From Aestuariivita sp. (GTDB taxonomy: Bacteria > Pseudomonadota > Alphaproteobacteria > Rhodobacterales > Rhodobacteraceae), in NCBI GenBank assembly GCA_026709985.1, contig JAPORY010000066.1, forward strand, positions 1 through 56,962: DNA of 56,962 nucleotides, written 5' to 3'. Position 1 is the first letter of the stretch. Every line of letters starts with the position of its first letter. Both the position numbers and the translations under genes were made by a program. Below are positions 9,883-19,084 of this stretch, piece after piece. The notes beneath the pieces are model-generated. The model searched no databases. It had not been told where the DNA came from and saw only the letters and a list, made by a program, of their open reading frames with translations.

Positions 9883-10803
9883 ATGACAACTCTCGTTTTC
9901 GGACATACATCGCCCGATACTGACTCTACGGGCTCGCCGATAATTTGGGCATGGTACTTAAATGACATCCTAGGCCAACCAGCGAAGCCAGTCCTGCTCG
10001 GCAAGCCAAACACAGAGGCATCCTTTATGCTCGACCACTGGAAGGTTGCCGAGCCTGAAATCATTGAGGATGTCGCGGATAATGCGCCCGTTGTCCTTGT
10101 GGATACCAACAACCCTGACGAACTCCCTGCCAATATCCACAATGCCGATATCCGTGCGATAATTGATCATCATAAGTTAGTAGGTGGATTAAAAACCACC
10201 GAACCAATAGCCATCACAATTCGTCCGCTGGCCTGTGCGGCAACGATTCTTCTTGATCTCATGGGAGATCATCGCGAGCAACTTCCGGCATGGGGCAAAG
10301 GCATCGCCCTAACCTGTATTTTGTCGGATACCTTAGCTTTTCGGTCTCCGACCACCACTGATTGGGATATTTCGGTCGCAGAAAAGCTTGCAAAAGAGGT
10401 GGGAGTCAATATTGCCGATTATTCTAGTCAGATGTTTGCGGCAAAGTCTGATGTTTCGTCTTTTTCGAGTGCCGAACTTTTACGAATGGATTCCAAGCAA
10501 TATGCGGTCGGAGAGAAGAACTTGCGCGTTAGCGTGCTTGAAACGACATCGCCAGCGACAATTCTCGCTAGAAAGAATGACTTGATGATGACGATGGAGA
10601 ATGTTGCCCGTGAGGACGGCGTTGATCAAGTCTTACTATTTGTCGTCGATATTCTTGCCGAGCAGTCAACCTTGTTAGTTCCGAATGCTTTGGTTAAGTC
10701 AATTGCGGAAAACAGCTTTGGGGTATCGGTCACCGGCGACGCGGTCATTCTTCCTAATGTCGTTAGTCGGAAAAAGCAGATACTACCGAGTCTGCGGCTT
10801 TGA
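9883..10803 (+). CDS. ppaC: Manganese-dependent inorganic pyrophosphatase (family II)
   Basis: A DHH-superfamily cytoplasmic pyrophosphatase hydrolysing PPi to two phosphates. All landmarks of family II are visible in the 306 residues: GHTSPDTDS near the N-terminus, DTNN, DHHK for metal binding, and the C-terminal SRKKQILPSL substrate-binding signature. No CBS or DRTGG regulatory insert is present, so this is the short, unregulated type. The gene stands alone with 634 bases of non-coding DNA after it. Family II enzymes are patchily distributed in Alphaproteobacteria, so acquisition by transfer is possible but not shown here. Confidence 0.95.
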   Translation: MTTLVFGHTSPDTDSTGSPIIWAWYLNDILGQPAKPVLLGKPNTEASFMLDHWKVAEPEIIEDVADNAPVVLVDTNNPDELPANIHNADIRAIIDHHKLVGGLKTTEPIAITIRPLACAATILLDLMGDHREQLPAWGKGIALTCILSDTLAFRSPTTTDWDISVAEKLAKEVGVNIADYSSQMFAAKSDVSSFSSAELLRMDSKQYAVGEKNLRVSVLETTSPATILARKNDLMMTMENVAREDGVDQVLLFVVDILAEQSTLLVPNALVKSIAENSFGVSVTGDAVILPNVVSRKKQILPSLRL

Positions 10804-11437
10804 ACAAAGCGAGAATACAAAAATTCTTGCACGGCAGAACGTTTGGCAAAGTGTAGTTTGCATGAGTGCACTTCTATATTTGCTTGGGCACCGACAACCA
10901 AATTGCACTGGCGCAGACTGCACGCTCATATCAGAACGGATTGATTTAAGTATTGCTTAGAATGCAAAGTCAAGCTGTGTTATACGAATGGAGATAATTT
11001 AACTGCAGCGACGACTGGGGAGGGAAGTGAAAAAAACGAGTAAAAATAGTCCGCCAAAAAATCTTTTGGCGCTACAAACCTAGATTTCGTGATGTTTGTA
11101 TAACACCGATCAGCGGCTTGAATCTACAACCGTCTTGCGTAGACTGTAACGTGACATTGCCTTTGAAACTGATCGACGTTGCACTTGCAGCCGGATAGTC
11201 GTTGCCGGTGGTTGGTGATGACGGGGTAGAGTAAAACGGAGACCATCATAGTCACATTAGCGAATGCGGGTATGGAATCCGTGATCACCGTCCGCAGCTG
11301 ATTTGAAATTCAGGATAATCGCCTAAATTGTCGCAAATCCCGGATTGAGACCAACGGAGCTGCAGGGTCTTCTCCACACTCAGTTCAGCCGGCGAGAAAT
11401 CACCCGATCTAAATCGTCGTCCGTCACTCCAATGTTC
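10804..11437. other. Non-coding stretch with one perfect hairpin
   Basis: 634 bases between the convergent ppaC gene and the three-gene accessory operon. Short ORFs here have no protein-like character. The only structure noticed is the hairpin at 11052-11071. Confidence 0.4.
11052..11071. terminator. Perfect 8-bp hairpin, possible terminator
   Basis: CGCCAAAA (11052-11059), loop AATC, and TTTTGGCG (11064-11071) form a perfect stem. On the minus strand a short T run follows five bases later, so it could end the operon coming from 13.1 kb, though it lies 370 bases past the last stop codon. It is a weak candidate on either strand. Confidence 0.3.
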
Positions 11438-12094
11438 TTACCGTTGACTTGACACAAGCGGCATCTGTTCAAGGATACGCATATGTTGGTTTGTCTTCAG
11501 TGGTGCAGAAGAAAAATACCTTTGTCGCGAAAACTCTACTCCCTCTCGCCGCTCTAGCCGAAAGGCAATGGGCTTCATAGAAGAAATCTGTGTCGGATCT
11601 GCCGAAAGAATGAGACCGTAAGTCTCGAATTTGGTGCTCAAATTTGATGATCCCTCAAGCGCTTCTTCAATCATTCGAAGAACGCGAGTATATAACTCCA
11701 ATGGCTGAAAAACACTCCGCTCAGCCTCAACGATCAAGTGACTTTCATACATTGTCCCAACGGTTTGAGTCTCCCGAAACCTATAGTCATAGTTGCGATT
11801 TAGCCAAGTTAGGAGGTCGTCAATGAACCGATCAATCAAATCCGTGTTGGAGACAGACTTGACGATGATACCATCATTGTAAATTTCGAGGGAATCGATC
11901 GCCTGATCATGAAACAAGCCATGGCGAAATTCGAGCTTTAGCCCCTCAAGGTCAGCAACGGTTTCCGGCTTAACTTGGAAAAGATATCGATCTGCTATCG
12001 CAAAGACTAGGTGCGGACGATAGGGCTGACCTTGCGGTCTCGTCGCCTGACTTAACCTCGTGACTTGACTCATCACTATGTCGACAAGCTTCAT
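11438..12094 (-). CDS. Conserved protein of unknown function, third gene of a toxin-antitoxin-like operon
   Basis: A 218-residue protein with no motif I can tie to a function. It is soluble, with no signal peptide or membrane segment, mixed alpha/beta in appearance. The C-terminal part (FRLERREGVEFSRQRYFSSAP, then LKTNQHMRILEQ) has the look of a conserved block, and I recall similar unnamed proteins beside HTH genes, but this is memory and not a search. The start ATG at 12094 follows the HTH stop codon after one base, and GGGG just upstream can serve as ribosome-binding site, so it is tightly coupled to that gene. It is not an obvious toxin or antitoxin. Confidence 0.7.
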   Translation of the reverse strand: MKLVDIVMSQVTRLSQATRPQGQPYRPHLVFAIADRYLFQVKPETVADLEGLKLEFRHGLFHDQAIDSLEIYNDGIIVKSVSNTDLIDRFIDDLLTWLNRNYDYRFRETQTVGTMYESHLIVEAERSVFQPLELYTRVLRMIEEALEGSSNLSTKFETYGLILSADPTQISSMKPIAFRLERREGVEFSRQRYFSSAPLKTNQHMRILEQMPLVSSQR

Positions 12095-12095
12095 A

Positions 12096-12602
12096 TTATC
12101 CCCACGGACGTTGCGTCGCTTCCCGAAGGCCGCAATTGCGACGCTGGGTAAATGGGACTATTTGGTTACCCATTCTTAATACGATACCGTTTTCATGTGC
12201 CCGAATTGCTGTTTCTGGTACCGAACGGGCTTCAACCGCATGCCCCTGAGGAGATGTTAAATCATCTTGTCCTTGGTAGTTTCGAGGGGATCGCCCCTCT
12301 AACGGTAACAAACTCACAACAGGCTCAGACTTTGTTATCGCTAACAAAAGGTCACTGACGGTCTCAAGAGTCCAGTTTCCGGGTGCACCAAGCCATCGGG
12401 TGATCTGTTCGGGGCGCCGTCCGATTTGTTTAGCAATATCAGCCCTCGTCAAATCCCCGTTTTGGTATTTTTTCTCGAACTCTTCAATGACCAAGTCGTA
12501 CAGGTGGTCACGAAAACGCTCTCGAAAATACGATAGCGTCTCAAGTGGAATTTCATCACCATTGAACACTTCAGATAGAAGTGAATTTTGAGATGTAGTC
12601 AT
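12096..12602 (-). CDS. HTH (XRE-like) DNA-binding protein, antitoxin-like
   Basis: 168 residues from the ATG at 12602. A helix-turn-helix is clear in the middle of the N-terminal half: LTRADIAKQIGRRPEQITRW followed by LETVSDLLLAI, as in Cro/XRE-type regulators. The C-terminal third has no recognisable domain. Two start codons compete: ATG at 12608 lies only two bases from the GGGGGG ribosome-binding site, ATG at 12602 lies eight bases away and is preferred. The start lies inside the 3' end of the RelE/HigB-like gene (about 32 bases of overlap), the arrangement of HigBA-like modules with toxin first. Probable autoregulator of the operon; antitoxin function is inference. Confidence 0.75.
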   Translation of the reverse strand: MTTSQNSLLSEVFNGDEIPLETLSYFRERFRDHLYDLVIEEFEKKYQNGDLTRADIAKQIGRRPEQITRWLGAPGNWTLETVSDLLLAITKSEPVVSLLPLEGRSPRNYQGQDDLTSPQGHAVEARSVPETAIRAHENGIVLRMGNQIVPFTQRRNCGLREATQRPWG

Positions 12603-13098
12603 CAACATTGCCCCCCGTTAATGGATCACAATTGGGAAGGATTTTCTCCCATATTTGCTTACATCCTTTGACCGCCTTAGAAAAATCTCTTGAGTCTGCC
12701 CCTCCAAGATCTTTCCTGAATCTCCAGCACAATGCCACAAATCGATCTTTTCCCGCAAAGCGACCAAACACTCTGATTCCCGGTTTCGGAGCGCGGCTTC
12801 GAATTTCCCACACTTCGTCATCCGCAGGAGATAACCGTGCCATATAGGCATCCTTATGGTGATACTCGTTCATGGAAACGCTCAGTCGCTTCCCGATGAT
12901 GAATCTATCAAAATCTCTTCGAAGTTTGCCACGCCGAACCGCTTCTACCTTTGTCTGACGGCAAATATACTCCTTCACCTCCTTTGAAACATAAAGGTGC
13001 CGGACCATTGGATCGCTTAGCAAAGTCGGGGTCATAAGAAATAGCAGTTCCTGTTTGCAAGCTTTTCGTATCGATTCATTGACTGACATAAAAGTCAT
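12571..13098 (-). CDS. RelE/HigB-like protein, putative toxin (first gene of operon)
   Basis: 175 residues. The second half, DEVWEIRSR, PGIRVFGRFAGKDRFVALCW, RKDLGG and the terminal DDYIS, resembles the beta-sheet core of RelE/HigB/Gp49-type ribonucleases, in which a strand reading 'hR.xxFxxxxxxxxhL' precedes a basic helix. The first 80 residues are an extra basic, mostly helical region that small RelE toxins lack, so the protein is about twice the usual length. The downstream HTH gene overlaps its end, consistent with a toxin-first HigBA layout. Start at ATG 13098 or ATG 13089, neither with a clear ribosome-binding site. Assignment to the RelE fold is by eye and moderate in certainty. Confidence 0.6.
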   Translation of the reverse strand: MTFMSVNESIRKACKQELLFLMTPTLLSDPMVRHLYVSKEVKEYICRQTKVEAVRRGKLRRDFDRFIIGKRLSVSMNEYHHKDAYMARLSPADDEVWEIRSRAPKPGIRVFGRFAGKDRFVALCWRFRKDLGGADSRDFSKAVKGCKQIWEKILPNCDPLTGGNVDDYISKFTSI

Positions 13099-13193
13099 TT
13101 CTTGATCTTGAAGTCAATATCATGTGTTCGAACGGACTGCAATTCGCATCTGGTTTCTTTCCAGACAATCCAAGTTTCGGACCTTACTGATCC

Positions 13194-13789
13194 CTAACAA
13201 AATCCCGCGAGAAGATCTGCCGACAATTCATTGCTTTCTTCACGAATTTTCAACTCAATGCCGAATGTGTCAGGCGCTGTGACTTCCGCCGAGAGCGAAT
13301 TCAAAATCCTTGTCATAGGCTTTGCGTATAAGCGCGATATCGGTCTCGCCGCGAGTTGCTTAACCGCCTCTTTGCGAGTAGTGACATCAGCATTGCGGGG
13401 CAAAACTGTCCGCCATTCCAGAAGAAATTGTCCCAATATTGATCAGAATTTGATCATTGAAACAGTCTCGGTGTCACCGGAAATTTAACAATAATCTTCG
13501 CTTTGTAACCCGATAAGAATTCAGTAGCGTACAAATTTGATCTTTGGGACTGACTAACGTTCCAAAACGACATATTTTGTCGCATATCAGGATCACATCC
13601 GTCGCGGATACGCAGGTTCACGAGTGCGACGCCGTCGTTCGTGGGCACCGAGCAAGATTTTCTCAATAAAGCAATAGGTCTTAAGCTTGACTTGGATGAT
13701 TTTCCCTTCTCTGATATGGCGAGTGCATACAGAATCAAGGCAGAACCTGATGCTGGGCAAACATCATGGCTTGGGATGACAAACTTCAC
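13194..13789 (-). pseudogene. Possible broken gene of unknown function (two ORF pieces in different frames)
   Basis: Two consecutive minus-strand open segments, 13789-13454 (possible GTG start at 13789) and 13436-13194, have protein-like composition but lie in different frames and are separated by stops near 13440-13456. Pieces such as QSQRSNLYATEFLSGYKAK and GIELKIREESNELSADLL look like real protein. Joined, they would give about 190 residues. The start would overlap the divergent phosphodiesterase gene by 24 bases unless that gene begins at 13799. I do not recognise a family. It lies directly upstream of the RelE/HTH operon on the same strand. Confidence 0.3.
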
Positions 13790-14572
13790 CCGTTCTTGAT
13801 GCACAGCCGCTGGCCGCAACCTGCGGTCTTTGCCCATCGCGGATTTTCCGCTCGCCTTCCCGAAAATACGATGTCGGCTTTCGCCGCTGCAATCGCACTA
13901 GGCTGCGAATATCTTGAGACCGATGTCCATGCGACCAAAGACGGTCATCTGGTTATTTTTCATGACGACACTTTAGAACGCATGACGGGTCAAACTGGAA
14001 CCATTGAGGAAATGAATCTCTCGGAACTCCGGGAGTTGCGGGTCACAGGAAATGAGCCGATCCCACTTTTGACAGAACTTTTGTCTGAGTTTCCCGATGC
14101 TCGGATCAATATCGACCCGAAACAAGATAGTGCGGTCCAGCCGTTGCTTGCCCTGATTGCCGATGCAAGAGCGTGGGACCGTGTCTGCGTCGGGTCCTTC
14201 TCCGGGACAAGGCTCAATCATATGCGCTCCGAGGCTGGCATTCGTCTGTGTACGGCAGCGGCACCGTCCGAAGTAAGGCGGTTGTATCTGGCACGCTTCG
14301 GCCTACCGGCGGGGACAATCGCCGCCAATTGTCTCCAAATTCCACCAAGAAAATATCGGATTCGACTAGTTGATCAAGCGTTCATACAGGCCGCTCACTG
14401 TCGACAACTTCCTGTTCATATCTGGACGATCAATGATCTTGACGAAATGAAGAACTTACTGGGATACGGCGTTGACGGGATCATGACTGACGAGGTCGAA
14501 ACGGCAATGAACCTGTTCCAGGACTGCATTTGGCAATCGAATGTCTGCGGTAGCGGCTTCGAAGGGGAATGA
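13766..14572 (+). CDS. Glycerophosphodiester phosphodiesterase
   Basis: A cytoplasmic-type GDPD (UgpQ/GlpQ family) that hydrolyses glycerophosphodiesters to glycerol-3-phosphate and an alcohol. The TIM-barrel signature is complete: AHRGFSARLPENT (23-35) with the catalytic-type HRG, ETDVH (51-55) for metal binding, FHDD at 65-68, INIDPK in mid-protein, and the C-terminal WTIND ... GVDGIMTDEVE end. No signal peptide is present, which points to the UgpQ-like cytoplasmic type. 268 residues; the alternative ATG at 13799 would still retain all motifs. It ends 79 bases from the convergent clcA gene. Confidence 0.93.
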   Translation: MAWDDKLHPFLMHSRWPQPAVFAHRGFSARLPENTMSAFAAAIALGCEYLETDVHATKDGHLVIFHDDTLERMTGQTGTIEEMNLSELRELRVTGNEPIPLLTELLSEFPDARINIDPKQDSAVQPLLALIADARAWDRVCVGSFSGTRLNHMRSEAGIRLCTAAAPSEVRRLYLARFGLPAGTIAANCLQIPPRKYRIRLVDQAFIQAAHCRQLPVHIWTINDLDEMKNLLGYGVDGIMTDEVETAMNLFQDCIWQSNVCGSGFEGE

Positions 14573-14651
14573 TCCGAATCTCAAGATTTCAGGTTCGTCC
14601 TATTCTTTTAAACTCGACCGTCGCTATTGCGCAACTTGCGAAACCCTTCGG

Positions 14652-16415
14652 CTATGAGTGTTCCTCCGCTGCGGTTGCGGCAAGGGCTTGATTATAGGCT
14701 TTCAGCGCGTCGACGTGATGTACAAGACCGATGATTTCAATTTCCTCTGCTCTCTGATCAGTAACAACCGGAATGTAAGAAACGCCGGCTCTATCAAACA
14801 GAGGAAGCGCTTGGGCAAGCGTGGTATTTTCATCCACAAAGGACTGCTCATTAATCAAGGTTCTCAAGACCTTGTCATCTTTCGAAGGCGAGTCTCTAAG
14901 GGGCCGCATTATTGAACGCACTGAACAAGTATCCGGCAAATAGGCCTGTGGACCTGCCGCTAAGTGGATACCGCGGCGCTCAAGCTGGGTAAGAAAGAAG
15001 GATCGATCGACTAACCGTGAGGCAACTGCAGTTGATAACGAGACTGCCGTCAACACTGCAAGACCAGTTTGCCAGTCACCAGTCAGTTCAAAGACAATTA
15101 AAGTGGTTGAAATCGGTGCCCCTAGTACCGCGGCAGACACCGCACCCATGCCCGCCAACGCATACAGGGTATGAGACCCGGAAATGTCTGGAAAAATTGC
15201 CGTGGCAACTAAACCGAAAACTAGACCCGAAAGTGCCCCAATCATCAAGGAAGGAGAAAACACCCCACCACCCATACGACCAGCAATGGTGATCGTTACG
15301 GCAATAACTTTAATTACACAAAAGACGATTGCTTCATGCAAAAGGAGCTTACCCGTTAAAGCCAGTGATGTCGTCTCATATCCAACGCCGATGATATGGG
15401 GAAAATAAATCGCGATAATTCCAAGTAATCCTCCTGCAATCGCCGGTCGCAACCAGCGCGGTAATTTTATTCGACGCTGTATAACGTCCGCTGTATCTTC
15501 CGCCAAGAAAATCGATTTCATCAAAGCCACTGCGACCAAACCAGAGAGTATCCCCAGCAGAAGAAAGGCTGGCAATTCGATATAGAATTGCAGAACTCCG
15601 GGAAGAGTTAGAGTGAACTCGGTGACATTGCCGTATTCAAGGCGATTGATCACGGTGCCCGCAACAGCAGCAATGGAAATGGGTGCAAAAGCATGAAATG
15701 CGAAGTGCCGCAGTACCACCTCAAGGGCAAAAATTGTTCCGGCGATGGGAGCGTTAAAGCTCGCTGATACGGCAGCGGCAACAGCACAACCCAATAGATC
15801 ACGACCCGTAATACCGTCTGCTTTGAGCGCCTCCGATACTCGTGTGGCAATTACGCCCGCAAGATGCACCACCGGCCCCTCTCGGCCAGATGACCCACCC
15901 GACGACAGAGTAATTAGCGACGCGCACGCTGAAGCAATCCCTGCTCGCGTCTCGACACGGCCGTCGCGCAAGGCCGCACCTTCGATGACATCTGCAACAG
16001 ATCGCACTCGACCATCAGGTGTAAAGACGTGCAAAATTAAACCAACAACAAGGCCGCCAATAATCGGCAGTATGAGAACCCAAAACCATGGCAGTGATTC
16101 TGCAAAGGTGTGAATATATTGCACATCGTCCGTGCCATACAGCGCCGCTTGCAGAGCTTCGATTCCTTTTCGGAAAAACAATGCGGCTAACCCTGCAACT
16201 ATGCCGATTGCCATCGCGATAAACCAGAATTGTATCTGAGACGGACCACGATCTCGTAACAGGTGCCAAACTTGCTTGGAATGAGCCACGGTCTGTCGAA
16301 AGCTCAACCGCCAAATTGCACGAACACGCCCCATCAGTGGGCCTGCAGCCAAATTCGAATTTGAAACCCGTCCAGTCGAAGGTTCATCGGGTAGTGATCC
16401 TCCCGCACCTTTCAC
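14652..16415 (-). CDS. CLC-family chloride channel/transporter with C-terminal CBS pair
   Basis: 587 residues: cytoplasmic N-terminus, a CLC membrane core (about 65-470) and CBS-type sequence (about 495-575). The selectivity motif SGREGP carries the gating glutamate Glu179 (E. coli ClcA Glu148), and GGGVFSP (382-388) is the GxFxP motif. The inner proton-pathway glutamate of ClcA (Glu203) aligns with Val233 in FALEVVL, as in CLC channels and many CBS-containing bacterial CLCs, so proton coupling may be altered. GTG start, 18 bases after recN; lpxC-bamD-recN-clcA may be one transcript. No terminator was seen in the gap to the convergent phosphodiesterase gene. Confidence 0.92.
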   Translation of the reverse strand: MKGAGGSLPDEPSTGRVSNSNLAAGPLMGRVRAIWRLSFRQTVAHSKQVWHLLRDRGPSQIQFWFIAMAIGIVAGLAALFFRKGIEALQAALYGTDDVQYIHTFAESLPWFWVLILPIIGGLVVGLILHVFTPDGRVRSVADVIEGAALRDGRVETRAGIASACASLITLSSGGSSGREGPVVHLAGVIATRVSEALKADGITGRDLLGCAVAAAVSASFNAPIAGTIFALEVVLRHFAFHAFAPISIAAVAGTVINRLEYGNVTEFTLTLPGVLQFYIELPAFLLLGILSGLVAVALMKSIFLAEDTADVIQRRIKLPRWLRPAIAGGLLGIIAIYFPHIIGVGYETTSLALTGKLLLHEAIVFCVIKVIAVTITIAGRMGGGVFSPSLMIGALSGLVFGLVATAIFPDISGSHTLYALAGMGAVSAAVLGAPISTTLIVFELTGDWQTGLAVLTAVSLSTAVASRLVDRSFFLTQLERRGIHLAAGPQAYLPDTCSVRSIMRPLRDSPSKDDKVLRTLINEQSFVDENTTLAQALPLFDRAGVSYIPVVTDQRAEEIEIIGLVHHVDALKAYNQALAATAAEEHS

Positions 16416-16433
16416 AATGGAGATTACAAGTTA

Positions 16434-18083
16434 TTAGTTCGTTAGCAACACCTTTGCAGCCGCTCGCGCTTCGTCCGAAATTTTATTTCCAGCGAGCATA
16501 CGAGCAATTTCATTGATGCGTTCCGTCTCATTGAGCGGCTTGACAGTGGAAACTGTCTTGTCGTCGGATGCGGTCTTTTCAACCCGCCAGTGATGCGCAC
16601 CCCGCGCAGCGACTTGGGGGGAGTGAGTTACAACCAGAATTTGATTGGCTTCAGATAATTTCGCTAACCGTCTACCGATCGCATCAGCAGTTGCCCCACT
16701 TACTCCGCGATCAATTTCGTCAAAAATCAATGTCTGTGCGCCGGAAGAACTCGCTAAACAAACTCTCAAAGCTAGCAAGAATCGACTTAATTCACCTCCA
16801 GAGGCAATTTTCTGAAGAGGTCCGCTTGTAGACCCTGGATTCGTTGCGACAGAAAAATGAACCGAATCGATCCCGTCAGCACTCGGCTTTCTGGGTTGAA
16901 CCTCTGTCGCAAATGTTGCTCGTTCTAGTTTTAGTGGCGGTAATTCAGCCATCACCGCTTGATCTAGCGCTTGTGCCGCCTTGACGCGAGTTTGGCTCAA
17001 TTTTTTAGCGGCTTTCTGATATTGCTGATTGGCCGAATCTACTTGTTTTCTGGCCTTGATGAGATCGTCATTATTGGCCTCCAATTGTTCCAAACGCTGT
17101 CGCAGGCTATCGCCAAAGTTCGCAAGTTTATCGGTGTCAACGCCATGCTTACGCGCCAGCGAACGCAGTGCGAAGAGCCTTTCCTCGACCGCGTCGAGTT
17201 CCTTTGGATCATAAACAAGTCCCTCAAGAACGCGTGCGATGCGAGCACTTGCGTCGCTAACTTCTATGCCAGCGCGGGAAACAGCTGCAATTGCTTCTTG
17301 AAGTTCCTCATCAGAGTCTTCAACTACGCCCTCAAGCCATCGAATTGCGTTGGTTGTTGCTCCCTCAGCTCCCTCTGGACCTAGCAAGTCTGCGGCTCTC
17401 ACGATATCGGTTCGGATACGCTCCGCTCGTTGCATTTGTCGTCGTCGAGTATCAAGGGCTTCATCTTCACCGAGTTGGGGGTTGAAAGCATCAAGTTCGT
17501 CGACTGCATGCCGCAAGAAATCTTCTTCTTGAGCGGCTTTTTCGGTCTTTGCCTTAAGGTTGTCTAACGAGTCTCTGGTTTTTGCCAGTTCCGACCAAGT
17601 GCGCTTAACTGCGTCCTTTTGCCGTTGAAGACATCCGAATTCGTCGAGTTGTGCCATATGTCCACTGGGATTCAGTAGGCCAAGCTCGCTGTGACTTCCG
17701 TGTAATTCAATCAACTCTTCAGACAGTTGTCGGAGTATACCGGTACTTACGCGCTGATCGTTTATCCATGAAGTTCTTCGGCCGTCTGCCGTGTTTGAAC
17801 GACGTACTATAATTTCTTCGGTGCATGACAGTCCCACTTGTTGCAAGACGACCTGCGCCGAATGGTCTTTTGGGACATCGAACACTGCAACCACGTCGCC
17901 ACTACCGGCGCCTTGTCGCACAACTTCAACTCGTCCGCGCTCTCCGAGAGCAAAACCAACCGCGTCAAGCAATATTGATTTTCCAGCACCGGTCTCACCA
18001 GTCAGCACATTCAAACCCTGCTGAAACTCAATCTCGAGTTTATCAACGATTAGTAGATTTTTGATTTCGAGTGCTCGCAGCAT
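16434..18083 (-). CDS. recN: DNA repair protein RecN
   Basis: An SMC-like ATPase that gathers at double-strand breaks to aid RecA-dependent repair. In 549 residues it shows the Walker A GETGAGKS (29-36), the RecN-specific SHSELGLLNP area, a long central coiled coil (about 150-370), the ABC signature ASGGELSRFLLALR, Walker B LIFDEIDRGVSG and the VVTHSPQVAA His-loop. ATG start. The order ftsZ-lpxC-bamD-recN is the usual alphaproteobacterial one; ligA often follows, but here a CLC gene takes its place. Confidence 0.97.
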   Translation of the reverse strand: MLRALEIKNLLIVDKLEIEFQQGLNVLTGETGAGKSILLDAVGFALGERGRVEVVRQGAGSGDVVAVFDVPKDHSAQVVLQQVGLSCTEEIIVRRSNTADGRRTSWINDQRVSTGILRQLSEELIELHGSHSELGLLNPSGHMAQLDEFGCLQRQKDAVKRTWSELAKTRDSLDNLKAKTEKAAQEEDFLRHAVDELDAFNPQLGEDEALDTRRRQMQRAERIRTDIVRAADLLGPEGAEGATTNAIRWLEGVVEDSDEELQEAIAAVSRAGIEVSDASARIARVLEGLVYDPKELDAVEERLFALRSLARKHGVDTDKLANFGDSLRQRLEQLEANNDDLIKARKQVDSANQQYQKAAKKLSQTRVKAAQALDQAVMAELPPLKLERATFATEVQPRKPSADGIDSVHFSVATNPGSTSGPLQKIASGGELSRFLLALRVCLASSSGAQTLIFDEIDRGVSGATADAIGRRLAKLSEANQILVVTHSPQVAARGAHHWRVEKTASDDKTVSTVKPLNETERINEIARMLAGNKISDEARAAAKVLLTN

Positions 18084-18116
18084 GATCGTATCACTATCTG
18101 CCGCAACTACATCTTG

Positions 18117-18971
18117 TTACAGCCATTCACCTTTGACTGACTGGCGATAAACTCTGGCTAACCAGTTGTTGCCTCGCACGCGAGGTCGCTGCCCCAGGCC
18201 AGTCAACAGATGATAACTATCAGCATACCAATCTGTGCCGCGATAGTTATGCCCCAGAATAGCAGCGGCTGTCGTCGCTTGATCGGCCAAACCCAGTGAC
18301 AAATACGCTTCTACCAATCTATGGAGTGCTTCTGGGGTATGCGAAGTCGTTTGGAAGTCTTCGACAATAATTCGAAATCGATTTATCGCCGCATTATAGT
18401 GGCCGCGTCGCAAGTAATATCGGCCCACCTCCATTTCCTTGCCCGCCAAGTGATCAAAGGCCAGGTCGAACTTGAGTTTCGCGCTGTCAGCATATTCGCT
18501 CTCAGGAAAACGCTCGATGACAATCCGCAATTCTTGGAGTGCATCTAGGGTCAAACTTTGATCACGGCCAATATCGTCAATTTGGTCATAATGGCTGAGG
18601 GCAAGTAGATATTGCGCATAGGCCGCATCTTCGTCCGCCGGGAAAAATTCAATAAATCGTTCAGCCGCTGAACGCGCACTTTCATAGTCTCTGCCCGAAT
18701 GGTAGGCAAAAGCCTGCATGATTACTGCCCGACGAGCCAAAGCAGAGTATGGATAAAGTCTCTCGACCTCAGAGAAATACCAAGTGGCATCTTCTATCCG
18801 CCCGCGCTGCAACTCAAATTCGCCCCGTTCAAAAATTTGCTCGGCGGTAAAGGCCTCCAGATTTTGATCGCGGTCTATAATGTTCCCGCCGCAAGCTGTC
18901 ATCATGAGTAACACGATGCAGGCGGTAAAAATTTTTGTCACATGACGCCGCACTGGCGCTCGTCCAAACAT
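18117..18971 (-). CDS. bamD: Outer membrane protein assembly factor BamD
   Basis: An essential lipoprotein of the BAM complex that folds outer-membrane beta-barrels. 284 residues with a lipoprotein signal ending MMTAC, so Cys27 is the lipidated residue. TPR-type repeats follow (AEQIFERGEFELQRGRIEDA, YSALARRAVIMQAFAYHSGR and so on), and RYYLRRGHYNAAINRFR is the conserved BamD/YfiO segment. It lies between lpxC and recN, with 113 bases to lpxC and 33 to recN. Confidence 0.95.
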   Translation of the reverse strand: MFGRAPVRRHVTKIFTACIVLLMMTACGGNIIDRDQNLEAFTAEQIFERGEFELQRGRIEDATWYFSEVERLYPYSALARRAVIMQAFAYHSGRDYESARSAAERFIEFFPADEDAAYAQYLLALSHYDQIDDIGRDQSLTLDALQELRIVIERFPESEYADSAKLKFDLAFDHLAGKEMEVGRYYLRRGHYNAAINRFRIIVEDFQTTSHTPEALHRLVEAYLSLGLADQATTAAAILGHNYRGTDWYADSYHLLTGLGQRPRVRGNNWLARVYRQSVKGEWL

Positions 18972-19084
18972 GAGCCATCTTCTCCCACAACCCTGCCGAA
19001 AGGAATTGTACCTTTCTGGAGAAGGAGACTACCATATCGCCCCACCGAGATAAACGGAAAAGTTATTGCCAAGGCGTGTCAGTG

